Positions 48,347-58,849 of a DNA stretch of 64,000 nt are shown here, piece after piece. Location of the stretch: positions 2,983,501 through 3,047,500 of the forward strand of contig JAUCBN010000023.1 of the NCBI GenBank assembly GCA_035048815.1, given 5' to 3'. Both the position numbers and the translations under genes were made by a program. Below the pieces are notes generated by a model, which saw only the letters and a program-made list of their open reading frames with translations, had not been told where the DNA came from and searched no databases. Source of the stretch: Abelmoschus esculentus (lineage: Eukaryota > Streptophyta > Magnoliopsida > Malvales > Malvaceae). Within the stretch, counting starts at the first letter, position 1, and each line of letters opens with the position of its first letter.

Positions 48347-48830
48347 TTATAATTATAATATTATGAATCAAACAATCTCTTCTTACTATTGTACTAATTA
48401 TTGTTGAATTATGTTAAACTAATCTTTGTAATCATTAATATTTTATAAATTATAAAATTATTAATTATAACTTTTTTAAATTTTGATAAATTTAAGGATA
48501 TTTTTGTAACATTAAAAAAATTACGAAAACGCAATCATCGACTGAAGTCAGGTTCAAGATAATGCCAACAATTATTATTTTTAATTGTATGTCGTATCAA
48601 GAATCATCAAAGATAAAATTATAATATTATGAAGCAAACAATCTCTTCCTACAGTTGCACTAATTATTGCTGAATTATGTTAAAATAATCTTTGTAATCA
48701 TTAAATTTTTAGAAATTATAAATGATCCTATTAATTATAACTTTTTTAAATTTTGATAAATGTAAGGATATTTTTGTGAGTTTAATAAGTTTAAAAGATT
48801 ATTTTGTAACATTAAAAAAATAATTGCAAT
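48347..48830 (+). repeat. Direct duplication of about 190 bp
   Basis: Copies at about 48347-48535 and 48617-48830 share TATAATATTATGAA(T/G)CAAACAATCTCTTC-type text, GTACTAATTATTG/GCACTAATTATTG, CTGAATTATGTTAAA, ATCTTTGTAATCATTAA and TTTTGATAAATxTAAGGATA, then TTTTGTAACATTAAAAAAAT. The second copy has an extra insert of about 25 bp (GAGTTTAATAAGTTTAAAAG). No coding capacity. Confidence 0.7.
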
Positions 48831-48993
48831 CTTGTAGACGAACCAAAAGTGTAAGGATCATTTTATAACTTCTGAAAGTTTAAGTGGTAAAATATATTGT
48901 TTTAACATAGTTTAGTGATTAGTTGTGTTTTTTACCCAAACATCAAAAGGCATTTACATTTTTACTCTTCGTTGACTTTCAACGTCAAAAGGT

Positions 48994-48998
48994 AAAAA
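48994..48998 (-). terminator. Pol III terminator of the tRNA-Pro gene
   Basis: On the minus strand a TTTTT run follows the tRNA 3' end by about 11 bases, as expected for RNA polymerase III termination. Confidence 0.55.
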
Positions 48999-49009
48999 GT
49001 ATACTTAAA

Positions 49010-49081
49010 GGGGCGTTCCAAGAATCGAACTCGGGACCTCTCGCACCCAAAGCCAGAATCATACCACTAGACCAAACGCCC
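49010..49081 (-). tRNA. tRNA-Pro(UGG), with a mismatch in the anticodon stem
   Basis: The minus strand reads GGGCGTTTGGTCTAGTGG (acceptor and D arm with A box), GGCTTTGGGTGC (anticodon loop TTTGGGT, anticodon TGG) and CCGAGTTCGATTCTTGG (T arm with B box), ending AACGCCC plus discriminator C; 72 nt without CCA. The acceptor stem pairs perfectly over seven base pairs and the T stem has one G-U. The anticodon stem CTGGC/GCGAG has one G-G mismatch in the middle, where the usual plant sequence has a C-G pair. It may be functional or starting to decay. The variable loop is short and there is no intron. Confidence 0.88.
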
Positions 49082-49138
49082 TGTTGAGATTAATCAGCAT
49101 TAGTAAAATAAAAATCTGGTCGTATTTCCCTAGTGTAC

Positions 49139-49344
49139 ATCTCTGACATTTCAGATTATAAGTCAAATTATACTGTAAAAAACGAGTCACGATCAAGGAA
49201 TCAGTGTCAATGGTAAAAGAAGTAAAGAAGTCCATGTGAATGCCTCTGGCATTTCAGATTATAAGTCAAATTATACTGTAAAAAACGAGTCACAATCAAG
49301 GAATCAATGTCAATGGTAAAAGAAGTAAATAAGTCCATGTTGCA
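49139..49344 (+). repeat. Young 105-bp tandem duplication beside the tRNA gene
   Basis: Two almost identical units, 49140-49244 and 49246-49344, each with GACATTTCAG/GGCATTTCAG, ATTATAAGTCAAATTATACT, AAAAAACGAGTCAC, GATCAAGGAATCA and AAGAAGTAAA. They differ by only a few substitutions, far fewer than other repeats here, so the duplication is recent. It lies just upstream (5') of the minus-strand tRNA. Confidence 0.85.
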
Positions 49345-50205
49345 TTCACATCCTAAAAAAAGAATCAAGCTGGTTAAAGTTAAAAATTCAACAAACTGGT
49401 CTAACACATTCAGTACTCAAAAGATGTTGTAATCATTTTGGTACATTAATGCATAAGATTCAGATATAAGTACTTATGCATGTATTTCAAGCTAAGTAAT
49501 CAAGACTTTGTGTTGTGACCTGGCATGAACTTGGAAGGTATTATCCTCTCCGGCTCATTGGACGTAATGGTTTGTCCACAAAATACATGTTGTAGATTGA
49601 AAGTGGCATTGATACTCGTATTCCAAGACCAACTCTAATACAAAGCCGATGTTGGATTCATGAGTCATCTGGAGGATCATGACATCCTCCCTACTCCAAC
49701 AAGGACCTATGGTCCTCATAGCACATTGATTGGAACCCAATGCCGGAGTCCACACCAATCTACGAGGAATTTTTCAGGTTTGCTTACAAGGGCATGGAAT
49801 CAATGTTTTTTCTCTCTGACCATAATACTTTTCCAGTAGTAAAAAGTAAAGAGGAATTCAAGATTTTGCCCCAAAGTTATTCTGTTCACAGAGACATCAG
49901 ACATCATAGGAAAAGTACAATCTGATAGACTTAAAAGTGCATGTAATGTAGGCATATAATATGTTAAAAAAGAGACAGAATTAGACTTTTCATCTTGCTA
50001 ATCAAGACCAAGACAAATAATGTACCTGAAATGTTGCAAGATCAAGTTCTCAGAAGCCTCTTAGGCTTAGGCGGCAACTATCTCTTCAGTTTGCTCGGAA
50101 AATGGAATATGATGAGAGAACCCAACTGATCCGCCAATGGATTTCAACTGTAACATTATATCATCGTTTTACCTGCACATTGAATACAGAATCAAAACTA
50201 TCCAT

Positions 50206-51060
50206 GTGCTCTATGTTATATTCCCAGTTCTCAAAGTCAAGATATGCAATTTCAGAAGTCCGGTTCCTACACAATGCCTCAGAATCCCAGGGATTCCAGG
50301 TAAGATGGCATGTTCATCCTTCCTACCAGTAGGATCTGCTTTTAACTTGGAAACCCCTAATTCTAAATCCTCCGCAGCAAGTATATATTCTGATGGGCAG
50401 AAATAAGCCCACTTACATGTATTTTGAGAACCGAGTTTAAGAAAATGTTCTTAATCACATCATAATAGTTCAGCAAGCTATCCTCATCGCTATATGATGC
50501 TGAAATCCAACCCAAAACAAACTTCTTATGGGATTTGTCAGAATCAAAATTGTAGAACCTTGATTCTGAAATTTCAAAGGATTTTGATGTCATAGCTGGA
50601 TGAGGAGTTCTATCAAGTCTCATTACTGGTGGATTCATTATTTCTGAAGCACTTGAACATGGACCATTAAGATGTCTTCTGTCAACATCCCACTTCAAGT
50701 CCTTGGAAACAACATTTTCTTCAGGCAAAAGAAGCTGGTACGAGTTCAAAGGAACCTTTTGTTACCTCTTTTCTCACATAACTGTCCAGTACAAATGATA
50801 GAACCTTGTGGGAAAACCTGGATAGTTCATTGGGTGGTATTAGAAATGTATGAACTCCATCCTTACTCATTTACATAAGACATTCACAAAACCTTTCACC
50901 GTAGTTAAACGAACAAGGATAACCACAATCTTCAGCATCCCCTGCTAGCATCTCAACAAATTCAAATTTGCATTTCTGGTTGGCAACTGTATCAAGCCTG
51001 CATTTGGTATTCCAGTTCTTAGAAAGGGTCCAAGATTGTCCTTTTCATGAAATATTTATT
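50206..51060 (-). pseudogene. Broken multi-segment coding remnant of unknown family
   Basis: Minus-strand segments with good coding character lie in order but in different frames. First, about 51050-50874, including KCRLDTVANQKCKFEFVEM and CSFNYGERFCECLM, ends at an in-frame TAA (50871-50873). Next, about 50862-50733 reads GVHTFLIPPNELSRF and LSFVLDSYVRKEVTKG. A frame change follows into 50740-50363, with QLLLPEENVVSKDLKWDVD, PVMRLDRTPHPAMTS and KFVLGWISASYSDEDSLL. A last segment near 50300-50206 reads LTWNPWDSEALCRNRTSEIA and AYLDFENWEY, then a donor-like GTAAAA. Breaks between segments are too short for introns. I do not recognise the family. It could instead be a real gene with sequence errors, but a nonsense codon plus two or more frame changes favours a pseudogene. 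Confidence 0.45.
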
Positions 51061-51307
51061 AGGAATCTCTACAAGTTACTTTCTTCCCAACATAGCAAAA
51101 AAGGAAAACATAATGCAAACTTCATTTTCAGAGTGCGCATGTGTAATCTTCAATATTTGAGTTTACTGGTCAGGCCAAGCCAAAAATGAGCTTGGGCAAG
51201 TAAAATAGAAAATGAATAGGGTTGTAACTCGGTCTGACCAACCCATGGATAGGTCTATTCCCCGCCCAGTCCAGTGACACCCTCTACATATTATTCAAAT
51301 TTCAAAA

Positions 51308-53179
51308 CTAGAATGGGTTTCTCATTTCGGATTCAAGAGAGTTTAATATCTTATGTAATTCTTCCCTGTATGGGTGTGAAATGCAACCTGCAACAAAAGC
51401 AGTCACCTTATTTTTCACTTCAATCCAACTATAACCGGGCATTTTCTTTATCCCTTGATTCACCATCTCTCTCCTAACAATCTCAGCTTCCTTCCACTGC
51501 CCACTAGTGCAATACAAGTTTGATAATAGCACATAACCTGTATCTTTTAGAGAGTTTGGACTGTACCGGAATTCGTCTCCAACACTAACCCACATCCCGA
51601 CATCCCCATGAGTGGAACATGCTCCAAGTAAGGCTTCATATGAGTTGCTCTTAGCCTCAGCTGTATCTTTTTCCAAGTATTTACTAGCCAACTCTTTTGC
51701 CTCTGATAAATATCTACCCCGGCCAAGCATATCCACCATGCATGCTACATGATCTATCTCGTATGTAAGACCATAAACAGAGCCCATGATATCAAAAAAC
51801 AAACGACCTTTATTGATTAGGCCTGCATGGCTACAAGTCATCAACAAGCCTATGAAGGTTACTTTATCTGGTTTCATCCCATGTGCCACCATATCATCAT
51901 AGACCTTTAATGCTTGAGTAGACAACCCGTGCATTCCGAATCCAAACAACATTGCATTCCAAGAAACTACATCCTTGTCAAGGATTTCATTAAATGCGTA
52001 GCTTGACCCTTTAATGTCCCCACATTTGGCATACATGTTAACCAAGCCATTCCCAACATAGACATATGCTTGAAAGCCATTTCTAATCACACAACCATGG
52101 ACCATTTTCCCAAAACCAAGTACAGCCAAACTCGAACATGCATGAAGTATAGCTCCAAATGTGAAGTCATCTGGACATATACAACTCCTCACCATCTGAA
52201 CAAACAACTTAAGAGCTTGTTCTCCTTCCCCATTTCTTGCATACCCAGCAATCATACTCGTCCAAGAAATCACATTCTTCTCTGGTATGCGTTGAAACGC
52301 ATTGATGGCTTCAAAGGTGTTCCCCATTTTTATATAGCCATCAAGCATAGCATTCCAAGACACTTGACTGAGTAGTCCTATAGATTCAAACTCTTTTACA
52401 GCAACATCCATACAACCAAGTTTAGCATAAAAGCTCAAAATTGAATTCTTCACTTCCAAAGCCGAGCTCCAACCGGTTCTAATGATAAAACCATGCACTG
52501 CACAGCCATATGCATAATCTGATGATTCGGTACACGCATTCATTAGAGAACTAAAAGTCCAGTGATCAGGAGTACAACACAAACTTTCTCTCATTTCTTC
52601 AAGCAAATTAATACACATTTCAACCTCCCCATATCGAGCAAAACCCGAGATCATAATGTTCCAAGCAACTAACACCTTTTCTGGCATGTCATTAAAGGTT
52701 TTTAATGCAATATTAAACTGGTCAGAATTAACATAAGCAAATAAAAGAGAACACCAAGTTACTTCATTTCTTAGACTTTGACCCATCTCTTGAAACACTT
52801 TTCTTGCACTCCCGGGATCTAAGCATTTCCCATACATATCAACAAGAGAATTGTTAACAGGTAAATAGGATTGGTACCCCAAGGTAATGATTAATGCGTG
52901 GACTTTTGTTCCATTTTGAATTGAGCCGAAACCCGAGCAAGCGTTTAGAGTTGATGTGAAGGTGAAGTGGTCGGGCTTAGCGTTGGCAAACTTCATGAGG
53001 TGGAAAAGGGAGAGCGCATCTTTGTGAAGACCCAATTGAGAGTAGCTTGAAAGCATTGCGTTCCAAGTGATTGAGTCTTTGTGAGGCATTTCGTCGAACA
53101 GTTTGCGAGCGGTTGTGATGAAACCGGATCTTGATAAAGAGACGATCTTGGTCGTCAATTGGTGCAGATTTGAAGGCAT
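51308..53179 (-). CDS. Pentatricopeptide repeat protein, PLS class with E motifs
   Basis: An intronless 623-residue frame made of PPR motifs of the P-L-S type. Typical units are ARKLFDEMPHKDSITWNAML, NSLVDMYGKC, DVVSWNAMLFGFGMHG and KPDKVTFIGLLMTCSHAGL. The C-terminus reads LLSNLYCTSGQWKEAEIV and PGYSWIEVKNKVTAFVAG, which are the E and E+ motifs; no DYW deaminase domain follows, and the protein stops soon after at EMRNPF. Such proteins bind organellar RNA base by base and take part in C-to-U editing, recruiting a deaminase in trans. The whole length aligns in memory with Arabidopsis At2g36980, annotated as mitochondrial. The N-terminus lacks a long presequence, and the first PPR starts near residue 15. 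Targeting and RNA site cannot be read from the sequence. Confidence 0.93.
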   Translation of the reverse strand: MPSNLHQLTTKIVSLSRSGFITTARKLFDEMPHKDSITWNAMLSSYSQLGLHKDALSLFHLMKFANAKPDHFTFTSTLNACSGFGSIQNGTKVHALIITLGYQSYLPVNNSLVDMYGKCLDPGSARKVFQEMGQSLRNEVTWCSLLFAYVNSDQFNIALKTFNDMPEKVLVAWNIMISGFARYGEVEMCINLLEEMRESLCCTPDHWTFSSLMNACTESSDYAYGCAVHGFIIRTGWSSALEVKNSILSFYAKLGCMDVAVKEFESIGLLSQVSWNAMLDGYIKMGNTFEAINAFQRIPEKNVISWTSMIAGYARNGEGEQALKLFVQMVRSCICPDDFTFGAILHACSSLAVLGFGKMVHGCVIRNGFQAYVYVGNGLVNMYAKCGDIKGSSYAFNEILDKDVVSWNAMLFGFGMHGLSTQALKVYDDMVAHGMKPDKVTFIGLLMTCSHAGLINKGRLFFDIMGSVYGLTYEIDHVACMVDMLGRGRYLSEAKELASKYLEKDTAEAKSNSYEALLGACSTHGDVGMWVSVGDEFRYSPNSLKDTGYVLLSNLYCTSGQWKEAEIVRREMVNQGIKKMPGYSWIEVKNKVTAFVAGCISHPYREELHKILNSLESEMRNPF

Positions 53180-53239
53180 GTCTCGTAGTTCAAAGCATTC
53201 GAAGTTGATATGTGATTGTTAATACTGACATATCAACCA

Positions 53240-54590
53240 TTTATGTATATCACATATCATAATTATATGCGACAATTTCTTTGATTTTTTATGAAGGTAG
53301 AAAGGACATAGTTAAGAAAAATCCTTTTATAATCTGATAGTGGCAGAAGTTCTGACTAATGTTATAAAATTAGAATATTTAATATATTTTAATCTAATTA
53401 TAATTTAATTTTTATAAAAATAAATATTTAAAAAAACTAAATATATAATCAAGTTGAGATTAAATTATACGATCCATCTTATTTCAACGATTAAGGGACT
53501 AGATGTCATGGATTCGAATATTTTAAAATAAATATTATTTGTATCCATTATAACTATTAAAAAAAGTTTAGTAAAAACTAAAAAATAATAATATTTATTA
53601 TTAAGTTATTAGTTCTAATATCAATTTAAGTTTTTATAAGTTTAAATATTAGGTAAACTAGGTTTTACCTCATGAATTTTAAATTTTAAATAACTAATAA
53701 ACCCTTACGTTTTTTAATTTAATATTTTGACCCCTACAAATATTTAATAATGACTCCATCTTTACAATTATGGATGAGTATTCGATCGAGTTGAGTTAAA
53801 AAAAAATTGAGTTACTCGAGTTGACGAGTTATATTTTACAACTCAAACATTATTTGAATTTTTTTGTTCGAGTCGAGTTTTCGAGTTCTTACAAATCTTT
53901 AATTGTAATTATTTATCATGTTATAGTACGATTTGATTTTAATTTAAACGACTTTCTCTAATCATATAAGATATGTATATATATATTTTCATATGTAGTA
54001 ATATTTCTTTATATTTTAATGTATATATATCATAAAAAATTGATAAAGTCGTCTTAAACTTAAAAATTATTTCTTTTAATTACTAAAAATTTTGAGTTAT
54101 TCAGATTTTTATTTTACAACTCGAACTTTATTTAAAAAATTTTCGAGTCAAGTTGAGTCTATAAAATTTTGAGTCGAGTTATTATTTTTTCGAGTCAAGT
54201 TTTGCTCACCTCTATTTTCAACGTAATATTTTGACCCCTACAATATAATATGCATTTAAATGAAGACCAATAAATGATTAAAATTATTTTTCCCCTAAAA
54301 AATCTAATCATTTACAGTTATTTTTCTTCCTCTTTATGTATATATATATAATGAAAAAACTAACACAAACACTCCATGAATATATGAATGTTTCAAGTTA
54401 TTAAAGTATCAAACTTTATGCAAGTAAAAGAATTCCATAAACACGATGACAAAAAAGCAAAATACATGAAGATATGAAGATCTGGTAAACGTAGAAACTG
54501 AGATTATTGAAAAGCAATACAAGACCAAATAAGTTGTTATTTCAATGCACTTCTCAATTCATCAAATGAATGGTACAATTTGGCTGCCGA
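53240..54590. other. Spacer between the PPR and shikimate-pathway genes
   Basis: Contains the family B element at 53769-54213. Around 53480-53530 a phrase CGATTAAGGGACTAGATGTC plus GGATTCGAATA weakly resembles a decayed SINE head. The last 250 bp before 54606 are probably the 3' UTR of the minus-strand shikimate gene. Otherwise A/T-rich, nothing else seen. Confidence 0.45.
53769..54213 (+). mobile_element. MITE-like dispersed element, family B, copy 2
   Basis: Partner of 23197-23725 in the same orientation. Starts GGATGAGTATTCGATCGAG and ends CGAGTCAAGTTTTGCTCACC; the ends are weakly inverted (GGATGAGTATTCGATCGAG versus GGTGAGCAAAACTTGACTCG). The A/T-rich middle contains ATAAGATATGTATA and TTCATATGTAGTAATA. 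No coding capacity. Confidence 0.6.
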
Positions 54591-54605
54591 GGAACAACAA
54601 TGGTG

Positions 54606-57600
54606 TCAGTACTTGGACATAGTCCTGTGAAATTGCTCCTTTGGTGCTGGACAATGGAAGAACATGGGGGAATGAATTAATCAACAGACATAAATCGAGT
54701 TGATTCGTTTGAAGATGTTATGTTACGGTTAGTTTTACCTGGCAAACCGGTGAAACGCTCGTACTGTTCGTAGGCCTGCCTGATGAACATCTCCAATCCA
54801 GAAACAATGGTGGCTCCGGTTTCTTCTGCTTCGCTCAAGAGTCGGGTTATTTTGGGGGTGTAAACCGCATCAAAAACCAGTGAATAGTATTTCAAAGCAT
54901 TCTGCAAAAAGCAAAATAAATGTTGCTTAATGCTCTCATGGTTGCAACTTGCATTGCATGTCTGCGAGAGGACGAAAAAATGGATATGCCATTCTCAAGA
55001 AGAAAGAATGGTAAACCTTGGGCATAGGTGTTTCATCGGTTTTAGGTTGCATTCCAATGGATGTTGTGTTGGCAAGAATCATGCCGTCCTCTGGGTGGAA
55101 GTGAGCTAAATCATCAAGAGACAAAGCATCTCCTCCGATTATGTCGGCAAGTTCTCGAGCTCGTTCTTCAAGTTAATTCGATAAATAAATAATAAATCTC
55201 AAATTATCATCAAAGTAAATCAAGAAGATCTAAAACAAAGAACTCTTTTGTTAGAATGCTATGAAGGAAGCACAAACACAATGTACCATATGTTCGGTTG
55301 GCGATTACAACTCTTGCTCCTTTTTGTTTTGCACCATAAGCAAGTGCCTTCCCAGCACCACCGGCACCAATAACTACGAACAACTTACCAGTTAACGGCG
55401 AACCAGCGATACTGCTTATGTCGTATCTGGCTGTCAAGAACAATGGGGTTTTAAGAACTTTGGACAAACAAATTAACTGAAACACACATTGCTTATAAAC
55501 TAATAACAAACCCCGTAGTCCATCCTCGATAGCGGAAATAGCACCTACATAGTCCGTGTTAAAACCGAATAACTTCCCATCACTTTGACTCCTTACAATG
55601 CAATTGACAGCTCCAATGGACTGTATAATATTTAATCAAAGATATAGATTGATCATGCACGCTTTTCACACAAAGAAAACACTCATCACCAAAGAAGTTA
55701 AAGAATCACAAAGTGCATGGTTGTGGATGGCGACATTATAGATGCTAGATAAAAAAAAATTAAAAAAAGAAAAATAAATAAATAAATAAGTTACCTTGGC
55801 AACTGGATCTACTTCGTCACAGCACTTCACCGCAGCCTCCTTGTGAGGAATTGTACAGCTGAATGCGAACCATAAAGCAAATCATCTTGCAACAAAATGC
55901 AATATGAAACCAGTAGTTGAAGTGTAATAGTAGGCTAAACATAGGTTACTTGGACTCAAAATGCCGAAAACAGGTGCATGTTTGAAATGGATATGTTCAT
56001 ATTTTTCCAAGTTTTTCCATGTATATGGATAATCCTTGGAAAGTCATATCTCCATATGTGTCTAGCACGAACAATTCAAGAAAAAAATGAAGAATTGGAG
56101 CAACATAGTAAACCACGTAATAAATTATACTAGATGAATCCTTTAGCACTCTAGCAGTAATTTGTACCATATGTTTAACTAATCTAGAGATTAGGCTTGT
56201 TAAAACTGGTACAAGAGCGATTACATGAATAAAATGAAGTTTATGCACTAGATGTGAAATATCCGACATAAAAATGAACCTGAATCCAGCAAAATCGGGG
56301 GATGAGTATGTTTGGAGAAACTTTGCCAAGTCATCCACTAGTAAGTGAACAAATACCCCATTGAAACCAACTGACTTGAATGCTTCATTGTAGAGCATTG
56401 GTGATTTGCTATGACCAACAGGCTTCCCGATAATTCCGTACACTTTTGTACCAGGACCTAACTGCCGGAAATTGTATAGATTCAACAAATCATTGATGGT
56501 TGGTTGACCAGGTGCTGAAATAACTCCAGGCTCAAGAGTACCGAAAGTGAGATAGCCACCGAATTTCGCACAGAGAATCCGAGAAATCACCCCCCTCTCA
56601 CCCATGACAAGTCCAATTATAGGAACCTGAAATATTCAGCAACAAACCAAACATATGAGTTTAACAGTACAAAGAATCTTGGAAATGGAATCATATAATG
56701 GTCCAACGAGATTAAAGAAAACAACAAATACAATACTTCAATGCAGTAAAACTAACTTGAAAAAAGCATTTTGCCTCATTTTCTTTTGGTAAATTTCACC
56801 GATGTCTAGTTTGGATAATTGAAACAACCCTTTCAGTCACACTCATCAGTATACATCAGTAATGGCATATATTATCAAACACTTTACATAAACACTGCTT
56901 CTGCTTTCACGACTCAGTTTTTCAAAGTCTGACACTCCATTAACCAACTACGAATATACGGAAGAATGCAAATCTAAAGCTCTCTTAAACTCAATCCGGG
57001 ACATATTCAACAAAACTTGTTCAACCAACTAGTTCAAGTTAATGGTTTTAATAAACAAGTTGTTTTAAACAAAATGATAGAGGCCATATGATTCTTACAT
57101 GAGAATGCACAGTTATCTGAAAAATCCGTGCAACATCGGTGATATCAACAGCTGTTGTCGCGATCTTCACTATATCAGCTCCTGTAGATTGTATTTTCGC
57201 AACAAGGTTGCCAAGCTCCTCAACAGATGGAGTGTTCTGATAATTGTGAGAAGAAACTATGACTTTGATCTTTTCAGGCTTCTTTCCATAGATGGATTTT
57301 ATGAATTCATGAGCAACCTTGAATAAGCAGCAATTTGCATCACTATAAGTTTACAGTTTACACAGAAAATAACAATATAAAAAGGTGTCACGTTACAATC
57401 AAGATTTAAGTTACCCCGTCTCTTCATTTTTCTTAAATTGTTTGTATCTAAGTATGCCCAGAAATAGGTATGAGGATATGAACCTTAAAATGCATGGAAA
57501 TACTTAAAAAATTTAACATAATCACAATTTTTTGTATCCGACACACAAAGGCCAAATAACATTGATCAAAACAGTAAGAACAAGCATGTCACAATTCGAA

Positions 57601-58745
57601 AATCCACTCTACTAAGTTCAGTAGACTTTACTGTTTTACACAAAATGATTAGACATAAAAGATGTGATGTTTCAATAAAAAAAATATTACTTTCGACAAT
57701 TCATTTGTCTTGAGCTACTCATGTCAAATACAAGTCCAAATACATGTAGGGAATAATGACCTTTTAAATACTTGAAGAACCTAATTATACATCTGGGGAG
57801 CAGATACTCATACCCGACACTCACATCAGAGTACAAATAATATTAATCAAAGAGAAGAAACAAACACTATGTTTCTCCAAATCTTTCATTTTTTTCTCTT
57901 AAAGAATCCATGTCCAACAAAGGTACCAGAGATACGACACTCCGAATATATGAAAAAAAGCGAAACACACCCATGTCATAAGGTTGTATTTGTATACTAT
58001 ATGCACACTAGACCCCAAATTACACTGATGAAAGAGTATGAAACAACCACAATACAAATCAAGTTCTGTGAAGCAAACCTTAAGCTCAACATCAATGTAA
58101 TCAGCTCCTAACTCCATGGCTAATTGAAGAACATCTAATCTTTTTTTCTCATCTCCATCATACATGCCACCTTCCCACACTGGTCTGCAACACAAATTTG
58201 CAAGTTAAACAACTTAGAACAAGCTTGAAAGATCCATCAACGGCAGAATTTATGTAAGATTCAAATATGAGTAAAAAGGGACATCCCAGAAAAGAGAAAA
58301 AAATTAAAAATACCCATTGAAATGTGCATCAAACTAAAGCAAATAAGTTTTAAAAAAAGGGGAAAATCAAAACTTGAAACCTGTAGGTGAAGAGTGTAGG
58401 CAAAGGGCATTCTTTAATTAAAACTTTGATGTCTTCCAAAGGGTTGAAATTCTTGAGACTGTCCAATCTAATTTCGACAAGATCAGCAGTAGAAGCTTTA
58501 GCTTTAACCATGTCAGCCACCATCTTATCAATGGAATCCGCCATTATTGGAACACAAATCAGTGTTGGGTTCTTCCTCGTTTCAAGTCCACCGGCATCCA
58601 TTTTCAAACCAGAAACAAGCTATCCAATTGAAACAACACAAAAAACAATTAAACATTCGTTTTATCAGCTCATAAATTTAGCAAAAAAAAAAACTTGAAT
58701 AATCTAAAAGTAGTGAAGATTTACCAAAGGGTTGACAGACTCCAT
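54606..58745 (-). CDS. DHD/SDH: Bifunctional 3-dehydroquinate dehydratase/shikimate dehydrogenase
   Basis: Catalyses steps 3 and 4 of the shikimate pathway (dehydroquinate to dehydroshikimate to shikimate, NADPH-dependent). Eleven exons close in frame: 58745-58725, 58619-58381, 58184-58079, 57317-57099, 56626-56280, 55858-55795, 55620-55512, 55430-55287, 55165-55017, 54901-54739, 54646-54606 (533 residues). The dehydratase part has VIVSSHNYQNTPS with His146 and ADIVKIAT with the Schiff-base Lys173. The dehydrogenase part has KPVGHSKSP (substrate Ser268 and Ser270), TIPHKEAA (Lys317), FNTDYVGA (Asp355), and the nucleotide motif GAGGAGKALAYGA with NRTYERA after it. It ends APKEQFHRTMSKY. Exon 1 codes for only seven residues, so the N-terminus before the catalytic domain is about 25 residues and has no plastid transit peptide. 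That points to a cytosolic isoform or to a missed upstream exon. Confidence 0.94.
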
Positions 58746-58849
58746 TTGGTGAAGTTCTGAGTCTGGAAAGTTGAAAAAAGTTTGGTGAGGTGTAGGGCTT
58801 ACTGTTGGTTAAATTTTATGCCTTGGATCCATATTGGTTGGTGGGAAGG

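Noticed and set aside
52070..52375. Plus-strand 101-codon frame inside the PPR gene
   Set aside because: Antisense shadow of a long, well-supported PPR frame.
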